This document shows positions 53,059 through 61,673 of a DNA stretch of 64,000 nt, one piece after another. Positions within the stretch are counted from its first letter, which is position 1; each line of letters begins with the position of its first letter. The translations under genes and the position numbers were made by a program. The DNA lies in assembly GCF_044377035.1 (NCBI RefSeq), contig NZ_JBILJW010000002.1, forward strand, positions 145,829 through 209,828. The letters run 5' to 3'. Below the pieces are notes generated by a model, which worked only from the letters and a program-made list of their open reading frames with translations, did not search any database and had not been told where the DNA came from. This stretch comes from Silanimonas sp044377035 (GTDB taxonomy: Bacteria > Pseudomonadota > Gammaproteobacteria > Xanthomonadales > Xanthomonadaceae).

Positions 53059-54171
53059 TCAGCGAACCCGCAAGGACGACATCGGCACGCGCTGATCGAC
53101 CAGCGCCGCACCTTCGGCGTCCCGCAGGCCCAAGCGCAGTTCGCGACGGGCCCAGTCGATCTCCACGAGGCCGAAGTTCGCACGGTGGTGGGCCTCGCCG
53201 ACGCGGAGCGCGTTGGGCACCGGCACGTGCCATTCCTCGGTGAGCCCGCTCGAGGTCAGGTCGACCATCGGGTAAGGCACATTCGCGTCGAGACGCGTGA
53301 GTTCGCCGTAGTGCGTGTCGCCGGAGAGGAACACCACGCCTTCGGCGCGGGTGTCGCGGATCAACTGGAACAGCCGCGCCTGATCGCGCGGATAGTTCAC
53401 CCAGGCCTCCCAGCCGGGGAAGTCGGCCAACACCTGCAGGCTGGAACCGATCAGGCGGACCTCGGCCGGCTCGCGAAGCTGGCTTTCCAGCCACGCCCAC
53501 TGCGCCTCGCCGAGCATGGTCGCGTCCGGCGACGGGTCGCGTGCATAGGGCCCCGGTACCGGACGCCCTGCTCTCGCCTCGCGCCGGCCCCAGCGTTCGT
53601 GCGCCCCGTCGTCCGGGAACGCCGTGTTGCGCGCGATCGGCGTGCGGTTCCAGCGCAGGTCGAGCAGGATCACCTGCACGCGCTGCCCCGGCGGCCCGAA
53701 CATCGCACTGGTGTACACGCCCTCGTGCGTTCGACGGGGTGAGTCGGCCGGTTCGTCCCAGAAGTCGAAGAAGACTTCGCGCGAGGCTTCCTTGATCGGG
53801 TACTCGGCCCCAGCGTCGTTCTCGCCGTAGTCGTGGTCGTCCCACGTCGCCATCAACGGCGTCGACGCGCGCAGGCGTTGGAAGCCCGGCTGCGCGGCCA
53901 GAGCCGCGTACGCCTGCTCGAGTTCGCCACGATCCCGCGTGTCGCCGTAGACGTTGTCGCCGAGGAACAGGAAGAGCTCGGGGTCGGCGGCCTGCACCGC
54001 CGCCCAGATCGGCTGCGGCTTGTGCTGCTCGGCGCAGGAACCGAAGGCGATGCGGGTCAGGGCGGGCGCACGGTCGCCGCCCGCCTCCGGGGCCGCGAGG
54101 GCCACCGGAGGAAGGCAGAGCGCGAGCGCCAAGCCGAGGTGGCGCACGGCCACCGACGGCAGGCGACGCAT
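53059..54171 (-). CDS. PhoD-like phosphatase, exported
   Basis: A secreted metallophosphatase of the alkaline-phosphatase D family, 370 residues. The signal peptide is LALALCLPPVALA. The family landmarks are ITRIAFGSCAEQ-type ALTRIAFGSCAEQHKP, LFLGDNVYGDTRDRGEL (metal ligands), MATWDDHDYGENDAG and VVFLSGDTHYGEL near the C-terminus with the His/Asp ligands. PhoD enzymes use Ca and Fe(III) and cleave phosphodiesters and monoesters. The ATG shares a base with the stop of the TonB receptor (TGATG), so the receptor and phosphatase are coupled. The family also occurs outside phosphate control, so substrate is inferred from context. Confidence 0.9.
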   Translation of the reverse strand: MRRLPSVAVRHLGLALALCLPPVALAAPEAGGDRAPALTRIAFGSCAEQHKPQPIWAAVQAADPELFLFLGDNVYGDTRDRGELEQAYAALAAQPGFQRLRASTPLMATWDDHDYGENDAGAEYPIKEASREVFFDFWDEPADSPRRTHEGVYTSAMFGPPGQRVQVILLDLRWNRTPIARNTAFPDDGAHERWGRREARAGRPVPGPYARDPSPDATMLGEAQWAWLESQLREPAEVRLIGSSLQVLADFPGWEAWVNYPRDQARLFQLIRDTRAEGVVFLSGDTHYGELTRLDANVPYPMVDLTSSGLTEEWHVPVPNALRVGEAHHRANFGLVEIDWARRELRLGLRDAEGAALVDQRVPMSSLRVR

Positions 54172-56405
54172 CAGAACGAGGCCTCGAGCGTCAGGAACAC
54201 CTGGCGCGGCGCGCCAGTGACCAGCGTGTAGTTCAGGCCCTGCGGGTCACGAGCGACGAAACCGTTCGTGCCGACGCTGGCGAAGTAGTCCTCGTCGAAC
54301 AGGTTGGTGACGTTGAGCGTGGCCTTCAGGTCCTTGGCGAGGCCGAGGTCGCCGAAGCGGTACGAGACCGAGGCGTCGGTGACCCAGTAGTCCGGCACGC
54401 GCGAGTCATTGACGAACGTGATGAAGCGCTCGTCGGTGTACTTCATGCCGATGCGGGCTTCGAGGGCGTCCGCGGCGTAGCGCAGCTCGACGTTGGCGAG
54501 CATCTCCGGCGTGTCGACCACGGTCTTGCCGTCGGTCGGCACGAGGGTCGTGCCGTCGAGGTAGTTCGAGGCGTACTCCGACGAATTCCACGACAGCGAA
54601 CCAAACAGCGAGAAGCCACCGCCGAGGCGCCAGTCGATCGCCGCTTCGGCGCCCGAGGTCTCGACGTCGCCGACGTTGGCCAGCACGCTCGGGCAACCGA
54701 CGATGCCGGCGCACTGCGAGATGGTCAGCAGGCGGTCTTCGAAGTCCACGCGATACAGCGTGAGCGAGCTCTGGAAGGCCTCGTTGCCGTAGCGCAGGCC
54801 ACCTTCGAACGTGGTCGAGGTCTCCGGGCGGAGCGTGTCGCGGATGGCGTTGAAGCCCGACTGGCTGGCCGAGAACGGACCATTCACGCCAGCGCGGAAG
54901 GCCGCCATGTTCTCCGCGTACGAGCCGAACAGCTCGAAGCCCGGCGCCACTTCGAAACGCAGGCCAAGCTGCGGCAGGAAGCTGTCTTTGGCTTCGATGC
55001 GACCCTGCGCGCGCGTGCCGCGGCGGTTCACCGCCTCGATCTCGGCGTCCAGCGCCTTGAATCCGGCGTCGATGGTGAAGCGACCGTCCATCAGCGCGAT
55101 GCGGTCGTTGACGTACCAGACCTGCGTGCGGCTGTCGAAATCCTGTTCGAACACTCGCACGTCCGGGCTGCGGTAGAAGTAGCCGCGGTTCGGCGGGGTG
55201 TCGGCGTTGAGGAAGTAGAAGTTGCGCTGCAGGTTGTGATCGCTGTCCTCGTGCCACAGGCCGAAGCTCAAGGTGTGCGCGCCCAAGGGCAGCTCGAAGC
55301 CCGCGGTGAGGCCGCCGCGATCGATGGTGTACTCGGTGGTACGCAGGCTCAGCGGCAGCGTGGCCGAACTCGGCGAGTACGGCGTCACCCAGTGGCCCTG
55401 GCCTTCGTTGGTGTGGCGATAGACCTGCGCCTTGAAGCTGCCGCCGTCGCCGATGGCGATGTCGGTGTTCACCGCGTAGAGGTTGTCGTCGCGAAGGCCA
55501 CGGCCGAGGTAATAGGCGTCGTCCAGGCTGTTCACGCCGCCCGAGAACTGACCGAAGCCGGCGCGGATGGCGCGCGTCCAGTCACGCGCGTAGTTGTCCC
55601 AATCCATGCCGAGGCGGCGCGCCGACTCCAGCGACAGATCCGCGTAGTCGGTCTCGTTGCGACGCGAGGTGTTGATGAGCGCGCCGAGGCTCCACGCCTC
55701 GTCGGCGTAGCGCGCCTGCGCGTTGACCTGGCGCGAATCCTGCGCGCCGTAGCCCTTCCACTTCTCGGCATCGTGCTTGGCGCCCGAGAGGAAGGCCGAG
55801 AAGCCATCGAGGTCACCGGTGTCGTAGCGCGCGAAGGTGCGCAGCGTGTCGTCGCTGCCGACGGTCTGCGCGAGGGTGGCGCCGCGCTCGGCCTGCGGAC
55901 CGCGCGAAGCGAAGCGAACGGTGCCGCCGAGGTTCGACGACGACGCGGTGTCGAGCGCGCCGCTGCCCTGCGAGACTTCGGCGAAGCCGAGGTTCTCGGC
56001 GATCAGCGCGCGGCTGATGTGCAGACCGTTGTGGTTGCCGTAGCTCATGTCGCCGAGCGGGATGCCATCCAACGTGAAGCCCAGCTGGTTCTGGTTGAAG
56101 CCGCGGATGTTCAAGCGCGTCGACCACTCGTAGTTGCCCCACGGGTCGGCCGAGGTGAAGTGCACGCCGGGAAGCTTGCCGAGCAGCTTGAGCGCGCTGC
56201 TGCCGGCGGGCTGGCGGGCAAGCTCCTCGCGGCCCAGCGCCTGCACCTGGCGGGTTTCGCCGGTGCCGACCACGTTCACCGCGTCGAGGACGGCGGCGTC
56301 ATCGCGCACCTCGGGATTGGCGGAAGCGGCCAGCGGGGCAAGCGCGGCGGCGACCGCGAGGGCAAGCAGGTGGCGAGGGCGACGGCAGGGGGTGATCGAC
56401 GACAT
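54171..56405 (-). CDS. TonB-dependent receptor coupled to the PhoD-like phosphatase
   Basis: A TonB-dependent receptor of 744 residues. The signal peptide is LLALAVAAALAPLAASA. The plug shows ALKLLGKLPGVHF, RLNIRGFNQNQLGFTLDGIP and EVSQGSGALDTASSSNLGGT. The barrel ends QVFLTLEASF with the terminal Phe. Two starts compete: 56417 (MEFQMSS) and 56405 (MSSITP). The latter has GGAG six bases before it; the former has GGAGG ten bases away. I chose 56405. A Pho box lies on its promoter side (56469-56497, minus). Together with the coupled phosphatase this suggests uptake of an organic phosphate ester. Confidence 0.92.
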   Translation of the reverse strand: MSSITPCRRPRHLLALAVAAALAPLAASANPEVRDDAAVLDAVNVVGTGETRQVQALGREELARQPAGSSALKLLGKLPGVHFTSADPWGNYEWSTRLNIRGFNQNQLGFTLDGIPLGDMSYGNHNGLHISRALIAENLGFAEVSQGSGALDTASSSNLGGTVRFASRGPQAERGATLAQTVGSDDTLRTFARYDTGDLDGFSAFLSGAKHDAEKWKGYGAQDSRQVNAQARYADEAWSLGALINTSRRNETDYADLSLESARRLGMDWDNYARDWTRAIRAGFGQFSGGVNSLDDAYYLGRGLRDDNLYAVNTDIAIGDGGSFKAQVYRHTNEGQGHWVTPYSPSSATLPLSLRTTEYTIDRGGLTAGFELPLGAHTLSFGLWHEDSDHNLQRNFYFLNADTPPNRGYFYRSPDVRVFEQDFDSRTQVWYVNDRIALMDGRFTIDAGFKALDAEIEAVNRRGTRAQGRIEAKDSFLPQLGLRFEVAPGFELFGSYAENMAAFRAGVNGPFSASQSGFNAIRDTLRPETSTTFEGGLRYGNEAFQSSLTLYRVDFEDRLLTISQCAGIVGCPSVLANVGDVETSGAEAAIDWRLGGGFSLFGSLSWNSSEYASNYLDGTTLVPTDGKTVVDTPEMLANVELRYAADALEARIGMKYTDERFITFVNDSRVPDYWVTDASVSYRFGDLGLAKDLKATLNVTNLFDEDYFASVGTNGFVARDPQGLNYTLVTGAPRQVFLTLEASF

Positions 56406-56468
56406 CTGGAACTCCATTGGGGGCCAACCTCCGATCGGAGGAGTGGGCGCGCACACTGGCGGAAAAGC

Positions 56469-56497
56469 GTGACCGCATCGTTGAATTCACGTGACAC
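56469..56497 (-). promoter_or_regulatory. Pho box facing the receptor-phosphatase genes
   Basis: On the minus strand the half-sites GTGTCAC (56497-56491) and CGGTCAC (56475-56469) stand exactly 22 bases apart, two turns, with a weak middle site ATTCAAC at 56486-56480. The 11-base periodicity is that of PhoB sites. It ends 64 bases before the receptor start. Confidence 0.6.
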
Positions 56498-56512
56498 CCG
56501 ATTGCCGGTACT

Positions 56513-56541
56513 GCGTCACGCCAGCGTCATCGCGATGTCAC
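56513..56541 (+). promoter_or_regulatory. Triple Pho box facing the glycosyltransferase-PAP2 genes
   Basis: Three consecutive half-sites GCGTCAC (56513-56519), GCGTCAT (56524-56530) and ATGTCAC (56535-56541) follow each other at exactly 11 bases, each with the GTCA core of the PhoB site and a 4-base spacer. The last site ends 33 bases before the ATG of the glycosyltransferase. It is the clearest Pho box in the window. Confidence 0.78.
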
Positions 56542-56574
56542 CGCCGTGCCGCGCATCGCCTTCAGGCTCGCGGC

Positions 56575-57732
56575 ATGGACACGACCGCCGCCCTCGCCCG
56601 CCGCTTCGAGCTCGTCACCGAGACCTACCCGCCGGAGATCAACGGCGTGGCCCTCACCGTGCAATCCCTGCATGACGGGCTGAGGGCGCTCGGGCACGAC
56701 GTGGGCCTCGTGCGCCCTGCGCGCCCGGGCGAACTGAGCGATGAATCCCCGGAGCTGCTCCGCGTCGACGGCGCACCGATCCCGCGCTATCCCGGCATGC
56801 GCTTCGGCCTGCCGGCGGGCCGGAAGCTGGCGGCGCGCTGGATGCGCCAACGGCCGGACGCGATCTACATCGCCACGGAAGGCCCACTGGGCTGGTCGGC
56901 GTTGCGCGCGGCGAAGCGCCTGCGAATCCCCGTCGCCACCGGCTTCCACACGCGCTTCGACGACTACGTGGGCCGCTACGGCGCCGGGTTCCTCGCGCCT
57001 TGGGTGTTCGCGTGGCTGCGCCGCTTCCACAATCGCGCCGACGCCACCCTCGTGCCGACGAGCGAGCTGGTGGAGCAACTGACGGCTCAGGGCTTCCGCC
57101 ACCCCCATCGCCTCGGCCGAGCCGTGGACACCGTGCGCTTCCATCCGTCCTTCCGTGCCGACGCGCTTCGCGAACAGTGGGGCGTTGGCCCGGACGATCT
57201 GGCCATCGTCCATGTCGGCCGGATCGCGCCGGAGAAGAACCTGCCCCTGCTGATGCGCTGCTACGAGGCCCTCAAGGCCGAGAGGTCCACCACGAAGCTC
57301 GTGCTCGTCGGCGATGGTCCGGAACGACCGGCGCTGGCGGCGCAGCATCCCGAGGTGATCTTTGCCGGCACCTTGCGCGGGGATGCACTGGCCGCGCACT
57401 TCGCCTCCGCCGACGTGTTCTGCTTCCCGAGCCTCTCGGAAACCTTCGGCAACGTCACCCTCGAAGCCATGGCCTCGGGCCTGCCGACGGTGGCTTTCGA
57501 TTACGGTGCGGCGCGTGAGCACCTCCGCAACGGTCTGCACGGCGCGGCGCTTCGCTTCGGCGACGAGACGGCCTTCCTCGCGCGCTTCCTCGATGTCGCC
57601 CTCTCCCCGCAGCGGATCGCGATGGGCAGCGCTGCCCGCGAGGCCGTCGAGGGCCTGTCGCCGGACCGCGTGTCGCGCGACTTCGCCGACCTGCTCATCC
57701 AAATCACCCACCCGCTCGAGAGGGCCGCCTGA
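56575..57732 (+). CDS. GT4 family glycosyltransferase, possibly glycolipid-forming
   Basis: A retaining glycosyltransferase of GT-B fold, 385 residues. The N-terminal domain begins with the GT4 acceptor-side loop ETYPPEINGVALTVQSLHDG, typical of glycosyltransferases that act on diacylglycerol or phosphatidylinositol (SqdX, PimB and MgtA-like). The donor side shows VHVGRIAPEKNLPLL, LVGDGPER and the E-x7-E motif (Glu289 and Glu297, in PSLSETFGNVTLEAM). The ATG at 56575 begins MDTTAALARRFELVTETYPPE; the frame extends to 56491 but that would overlay the Pho box. It is coupled to the PAP2 gene by TGATG. The sugar donor is unknown; a role in a phosphate-free glycolipid is inference from the Pho box and the PAP2 partner. 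Confidence 0.85.
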   Translation: MDTTAALARRFELVTETYPPEINGVALTVQSLHDGLRALGHDVGLVRPARPGELSDESPELLRVDGAPIPRYPGMRFGLPAGRKLAARWMRQRPDAIYIATEGPLGWSALRAAKRLRIPVATGFHTRFDDYVGRYGAGFLAPWVFAWLRRFHNRADATLVPTSELVEQLTAQGFRHPHRLGRAVDTVRFHPSFRADALREQWGVGPDDLAIVHVGRIAPEKNLPLLMRCYEALKAERSTTKLVLVGDGPERPALAAQHPEVIFAGTLRGDALAAHFASADVFCFPSLSETFGNVTLEAMASGLPTVAFDYGAAREHLRNGLHGAALRFGDETAFLARFLDVALSPQRIAMGSAAREAVEGLSPDRVSRDFADLLIQITHPLERAA

Positions 57733-58274
57733 TGATGACGCGCTCCGCACTGGTCCAACGCGAACACCACTGGTGCCTGCAGTTGAATGGCTGGTGCACG
57801 TACCGCGCCGTGCGCCTCTACTTCAAGGCCGTCAGCCGCTTGGGCGACGGCGTGTTCTGGTACGCGATGATGGCCGTCCTCGCGGTCTTCGGCGGCGAGG
57901 AAGGCCTGCACGCCGCGGCCCACATGGCCGTGGTCGGCGGCATCGCGGCCATCCTCTATCGGCGCATGAAGGGCTTCTTCCGTCGCGCCCGCCCCTGCCA
58001 CCGCGACCCGGCGGTGCGGGCCTGGGTGGCGCCGCTGGACGAATTCAGTTTCCCGTCGGGGCACACGCTGCATGCCGTCAGCTTCACGCTCGTCGCGCTG
58101 GCCCACTACCCCGGCTTCGCCGTGTGGCTGATTCCGTTCACCGCCAGCATCGCGGTGTCCCGCGTGTTCCTCGGCGTGCATTACCCGAGCGATGTACTGG
58201 CCGCCACCGGCATCGGCGCCATGCTCGCCGGCATCGCGCTGTGGGCGGTGCCGGGCGTCAGCCTTTTCGGCTGA
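57732..58274 (+). CDS. PAP2 family phosphatase, membrane bound
   Basis: A 180-residue integral membrane phosphatase of the type-2 phosphatidic acid phosphatase family. The three motifs are complete: K80-x6-R87-P88 (KGFFRRARP), P108-S-G-H111 (FPSGH) and S143-R144-x5-H150-x3-D154 (SRVFLGVHYPSD). Helices surround them (VFWYAMMAVLAVFG, VWLIPFTASIAV). PAP2 enzymes dephosphorylate phosphatidic acid, or undecaprenyl pyrophosphate. Its start overlaps the glycosyltransferase stop (TGATG). The 3' end overlaps the convergent GNAT gene by 17 bases. Two adjacent ATGs are equally possible as start. Confidence 0.88.
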   Translation: MMTRSALVQREHHWCLQLNGWCTYRAVRLYFKAVSRLGDGVFWYAMMAVLAVFGGEEGLHAAAHMAVVGGIAAILYRRMKGFFRRARPCHRDPAVRAWVAPLDEFSFPSGHTLHAVSFTLVALAHYPGFAVWLIPFTASIAVSRVFLGVHYPSDVLAATGIGAMLAGIALWAVPGVSLFG

Positions 58275-58854
58275 TCGGACGCAAGCGGAAGGTCAGCGTG
58301 TGCGCCACGTCGGGGCCGCCCTCGGCTTCCGGCCACCCCAGGGTGCAGCGCAAGTCGTCGCGACGCACGTAGGCGCGCTTGCCCCACAGGGCCTCGTTGC
58401 CGCGATAGTCCGGCGGACGTCGCGCATCGGACGCATCGCGGTCGACCGCGCAGAACGCCGTCCAGTCGAAACGCCCCAGCGCCGCCGCGTGCGCTTCGCG
58501 GGCGTCGAAGAACGCATGCCCGAGCCCGCGGCCACGGTACTCGGGCAGCAGCACCGACTCCCCGAAGTAGAACACCCGCGCGATGTCGAACCCTGCCGCC
58601 TCGAACGGCGCACGGAAGGCCTCGGCATCGTCGGCCAGCGGCAGGCCGCTCGACGCGCCCACGATGCGCCCACCGTCCATCGCCAGCACGAAAACGCTGT
58701 CGGGCGAACGGGCATACACTTCGAGATAGGCCCGCTCATACGCCTCGTTGCCGGCGTACAGGTAGGGCCATTCCCGGAACACGCCGATACGCAGGCGCGC
58801 GAGGTCGGGGAGGAACAGCCCGACCTCGGCGCCACGGACGACGCGGCGCTCCAT
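58258..58854 (-). CDS. GNAT family N-acetyltransferase
   Basis: An acetyltransferase of 198 residues. The acetyl-CoA loop is RGRGLGHAFFD, in the strand-helix order VLLPEYRGRGLGHAFFDAREA. The N-terminal arm VGLFLPDLARLRIGVFREWPYLY and the C-terminal RPISRKG are typical of a subgroup found beside hydrolases. The substrate is unknown. The start (58854) overlaps the stop of the DUF885 gene as TGATG, so the two are coupled; its end overlaps PAP2. A longer frame to 58911 lies inside the DUF885 gene. Confidence 0.85.
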   Translation of the reverse strand: MERRVVRGAEVGLFLPDLARLRIGVFREWPYLYAGNEAYERAYLEVYARSPDSVFVLAMDGGRIVGASSGLPLADDAEAFRAPFEAAGFDIARVFYFGESVLLPEYRGRGLGHAFFDAREAHAAALGRFDWTAFCAVDRDASDARRPPDYRGNEALWGKRAYVRRDDLRCTLGWPEAEGGPDVAHTLTFRLRPISRKG

Positions 58855-60695
58855 CAACCGGCCACCGCGGCCTCGGCGCCGCCCGCCTTTGCCTTCTCCG
58901 CCGCGATCCACGCCCGCACCCGCTGCTGCAGCAGGGTCATCGGCAGCGAGCCGTTGGTCAGCACCACGTCGTGGAAGGCCGCGAGGTCGAAGCCCTCGCC
59001 GAGTTCGCGCTTCGCTTCGTCGCGCAGTTCGACGATGGTGTTCATGCCGACCTTGTAGGCCAGCGCCTGCCCCGGCATCACGAGGTAGCGCTCGATCTCG
59101 GCGACGACATCCGTCTGCGGCATACCGGTCTTCTCGACCATGTAGTCGATCGCCTGCTCGCGCGTCCAGCGCTTGTGGTGCAGGCCGGAATCGACCACGA
59201 GGCGGACGGCGCGGAACATCTCGGCCTGCAGGCGGCCAAGGTCGTCCAGCGGCGTGGGTTGGAAGCCGATCTCGGCAGCGAGCTTCTCGGAGTACAGCGC
59301 CCAGCCTTCCGAGTACGCGGTGAACGGCAGCAGCTTGCGGAAGGTCGGCACGCCCTGGATCTTCTGCTGGATCGCGAGCTGGAAGTGATGGCCGGGAATG
59401 CCCTCGTGGTACGCGAGCGTCCGCATGCTGAAGCGAGGGATCTCCTGCACGCTGCGCAAGTTGGCGTAAAACACGCCCGGCCGCGAACCATCCAAGGCCG
59501 GCGGCTGGTAGTAGGCGCCCGGCGAGGTCTTCTCCTTGAACTCGGGGATGCGCTCCACCTTCACCGGCTGCGTTGGGCGGACGTTGAAGTACGGGCCGAG
59601 GCCGGCGTCGATGGCGTCGATCATGGCCTGGTAGTCGGCGAGGATCTGCGCGCGCCCTTCGTCGGTGTCCGGATAGAGCTGGTCCGGGCGCGCCGCGATC
59701 GTGCGCACGCGCTCACCGATCGTGCCCTCGACGAGGCCTTCGCCCTTCAGGATGGCGTCCATCTCGCCTTCGATGCGCGCCACCTCACGCAGGCCGAGCT
59801 CGTGCACCTGCTCCGGCGTCATGTCAGTGGTGGTGTGCATGCGGATCTGGTGCTGGTAGAAGGCCGCGCCGTCCGGCAGGGCCCAGACGCCGTGGTTGCC
59901 GGTGGTCTTCGGCAGCAGGGCCACGTAGTCGTCGATCCACCCTTGGTAGGCCGGATACACCTGGTCGCGGATCACGGCTTCCGCATCGGCGAGCATTCGC
60001 TGCTGGTCGGCCTCGGCGATCGCTTCGTCGGCCTTGGCCATCTTGTCGGCCAAGGCGGTGTAGAGGATGTTCTGCTTCGGCTCGGTGGCGACGAAGGCCT
60101 GCATCTCGGCCGTCACCTTCTCCACCACGAACGTGGGCGGAATGATGCCGAGCTGCTCGCGCTTGGCCATGCCCTCGCGCACCTGCGCCGCCACCCGCGG
60201 GATCTCGCGCAGGCGGGCCACATAGGCCTCGGCACCAGGGAGCCCGGCAATGCGATGCTGCGACGCCATGAAGCTCGGCAGATTGCTCTGGATGCCGAAC
60301 AGCTGGTTGAGCGGGTAGTCGTGGAAGCGGAAGCGCTCGCCGTCGGCCTGCGTCTGCAGGAACACCTCGAGGACGTCGTAGCTGAGGGCGTCGTCCAGCG
60401 CCGCGCGGTCGTAGCTGCGCAAAGTGGCGAGGTCGGCCTTCAGCTTGGCCATCTGTTCCTCGCCCTTCGCGAGGGAATAGTCGTCCAGCTCGTCGGCGGT
60501 CCAGTCGATGGACGGCGGCAGCATGCCGAGGCTCGAGATGATCTGCGGGCTCTCGAGCGCGAATTCCGCGAACACCCGCTCGTAGAAGATGCGGATGCTG
60601 ACCGGCTTGAAATAGAGGCTGTGCAGAACGAACAACGTCACTGCGAGCAGCAGCAGGAGCGCGCCGCGGAACGTCCAGCGGAACAACTTGGCCAT
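58854..60695 (-). CDS. DUF885 family peptidase, membrane-anchored or exported
   Basis: A 613-residue protein of the DUF885 family, a group of gluzincin-like metallopeptidases. The N-terminus has a membrane anchor or uncleaved signal (ALLLLLAVTLFVLHSLYF) after a basic start. The metal motif is HEGIPGHH, followed by a family-typical YSEGWALYSEKLA which brings another Glu. The central region is helical and Lys/Ala-rich. The ATG at 60695 has GGAGGGG before it. The frame extends upstream across rlmJ without similarity. The location fits a periplasmic or outer-surface peptidase. Neighbouring GNAT is coupled. Confidence 0.88.
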   Translation of the reverse strand: MAKLFRWTFRGALLLLLAVTLFVLHSLYFKPVSIRIFYERVFAEFALESPQIISSLGMLPPSIDWTADELDDYSLAKGEEQMAKLKADLATLRSYDRAALDDALSYDVLEVFLQTQADGERFRFHDYPLNQLFGIQSNLPSFMASQHRIAGLPGAEAYVARLREIPRVAAQVREGMAKREQLGIIPPTFVVEKVTAEMQAFVATEPKQNILYTALADKMAKADEAIAEADQQRMLADAEAVIRDQVYPAYQGWIDDYVALLPKTTGNHGVWALPDGAAFYQHQIRMHTTTDMTPEQVHELGLREVARIEGEMDAILKGEGLVEGTIGERVRTIAARPDQLYPDTDEGRAQILADYQAMIDAIDAGLGPYFNVRPTQPVKVERIPEFKEKTSPGAYYQPPALDGSRPGVFYANLRSVQEIPRFSMRTLAYHEGIPGHHFQLAIQQKIQGVPTFRKLLPFTAYSEGWALYSEKLAAEIGFQPTPLDDLGRLQAEMFRAVRLVVDSGLHHKRWTREQAIDYMVEKTGMPQTDVVAEIERYLVMPGQALAYKVGMNTIVELRDEAKRELGEGFDLAAFHDVVLTNGSLPMTLLQQRVRAWIAAEKAKAGGAEAAVAG

Positions 60696-60764
60696 GGAAC
60701 CCCCTCCGTGTGGAAGTCCGCATGCTAGCGCGGGCCACCGGTGCACAGCGCTAGACTGCGCGCC

Positions 60765-61607
60765 ATGAACTACCGCCACGCCTTCCACGCCGGCAACCAC
60801 GCCGATGTCCTGAAGCACGTCACCCTGCTCGCCTGGCTCGACGCGCTCACCGCCAAGGACAGCCCGGTGTTCGTACTCGACACCCACGGCGGCCGCGGGC
60901 ACTACGCCCTGGATGCCGAAGCGGCGGAACGCACGGGCGAAGGCCAGGCGGGCATCGGTCGGCTCTGGGGCCGGCATGGTCTGCCCGCGGCGGTGCAGCG
61001 CCTGTGCGAGGTCGTCGGCCGCTCGAACCCCGACGGACGGCTCCGCGCCTACCCCGGTTCGCCGCGGATCGCCCTCGCCGCCCTGCGCCCACAGGATCGC
61101 CTCGCCGCCTGCGAACTCCAGCCGGAAGAAGCCGCGACCCTGAAGGCGAACCTCGCCGGCGATCCGCGCGCCGCCGCCCATGCGCGCGACGGCTACGAAG
61201 CCACCCGGGCCCTGCTGCCGCCGAAGGAGAAGCGCGGCCTGGTGCTCATCGACCCGCCTTACGAAGCCCAGGAAGCGGAGTACCCGCGCGTCCTCGAGGC
61301 CGTTGGCACGGCGCTCGAACGCTGGCCCACCGGCGGCGTGGCGGTCTGGTATCCGATCAAGCAGCGGCGGGCGCTGCACGGCTTCTTCCGCCAGGCCACC
61401 CTGCTCGCCCCGCGCGGCCTGCTGTGCGCGGAGGTCCTCGTCCGCCCCGACGATTCGCCGCTGCGGCTCAACGGCAGCGGCATGCTGATGTTCCACCCGC
61501 CGTGGAAGCTCGACGCCGCGCTCGCCCCGGCCCTGCCGGTGCTGGCCCGGATGCTTGGGGAGCACCACGCCTCGCACCGGCTGGAGTGGCTGCGCCCGGC
61601 GCCTTGA
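60765..61607 (+). CDS. rlmJ: 23S rRNA (adenine2030-N6)-methyltransferase RlmJ
   Basis: Methylates A2030 in 23S rRNA. It has 280 residues. Family landmarks are the start MNYRHAFHAGNHADVLKH, the AdoMet region VLDTHGGRGHYAL and the catalytic IDPPYEAQ. WYPIKQRRALHGF and the C-terminal LNGSGMLMFHPPWKLD complete it. The ATG at 60765 was chosen; an upstream ATG at 60741 lacks similarity. It is divergent from DUF885, 69 bases apart. Confidence 0.95.
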   Translation: MNYRHAFHAGNHADVLKHVTLLAWLDALTAKDSPVFVLDTHGGRGHYALDAEAAERTGEGQAGIGRLWGRHGLPAAVQRLCEVVGRSNPDGRLRAYPGSPRIALAALRPQDRLAACELQPEEAATLKANLAGDPRAAAHARDGYEATRALLPPKEKRGLVLIDPPYEAQEAEYPRVLEAVGTALERWPTGGVAVWYPIKQRRALHGFFRQATLLAPRGLLCAEVLVRPDDSPLRLNGSGMLMFHPPWKLDAALAPALPVLARMLGEHHASHRLEWLRPAP

Positions 61608-61673
61608 CACCGTTTGGCTTGCCGCAGGCCCGGCCAAGGGCGATGCTCGGCCCAACATCACGGAGCCCCCGCC

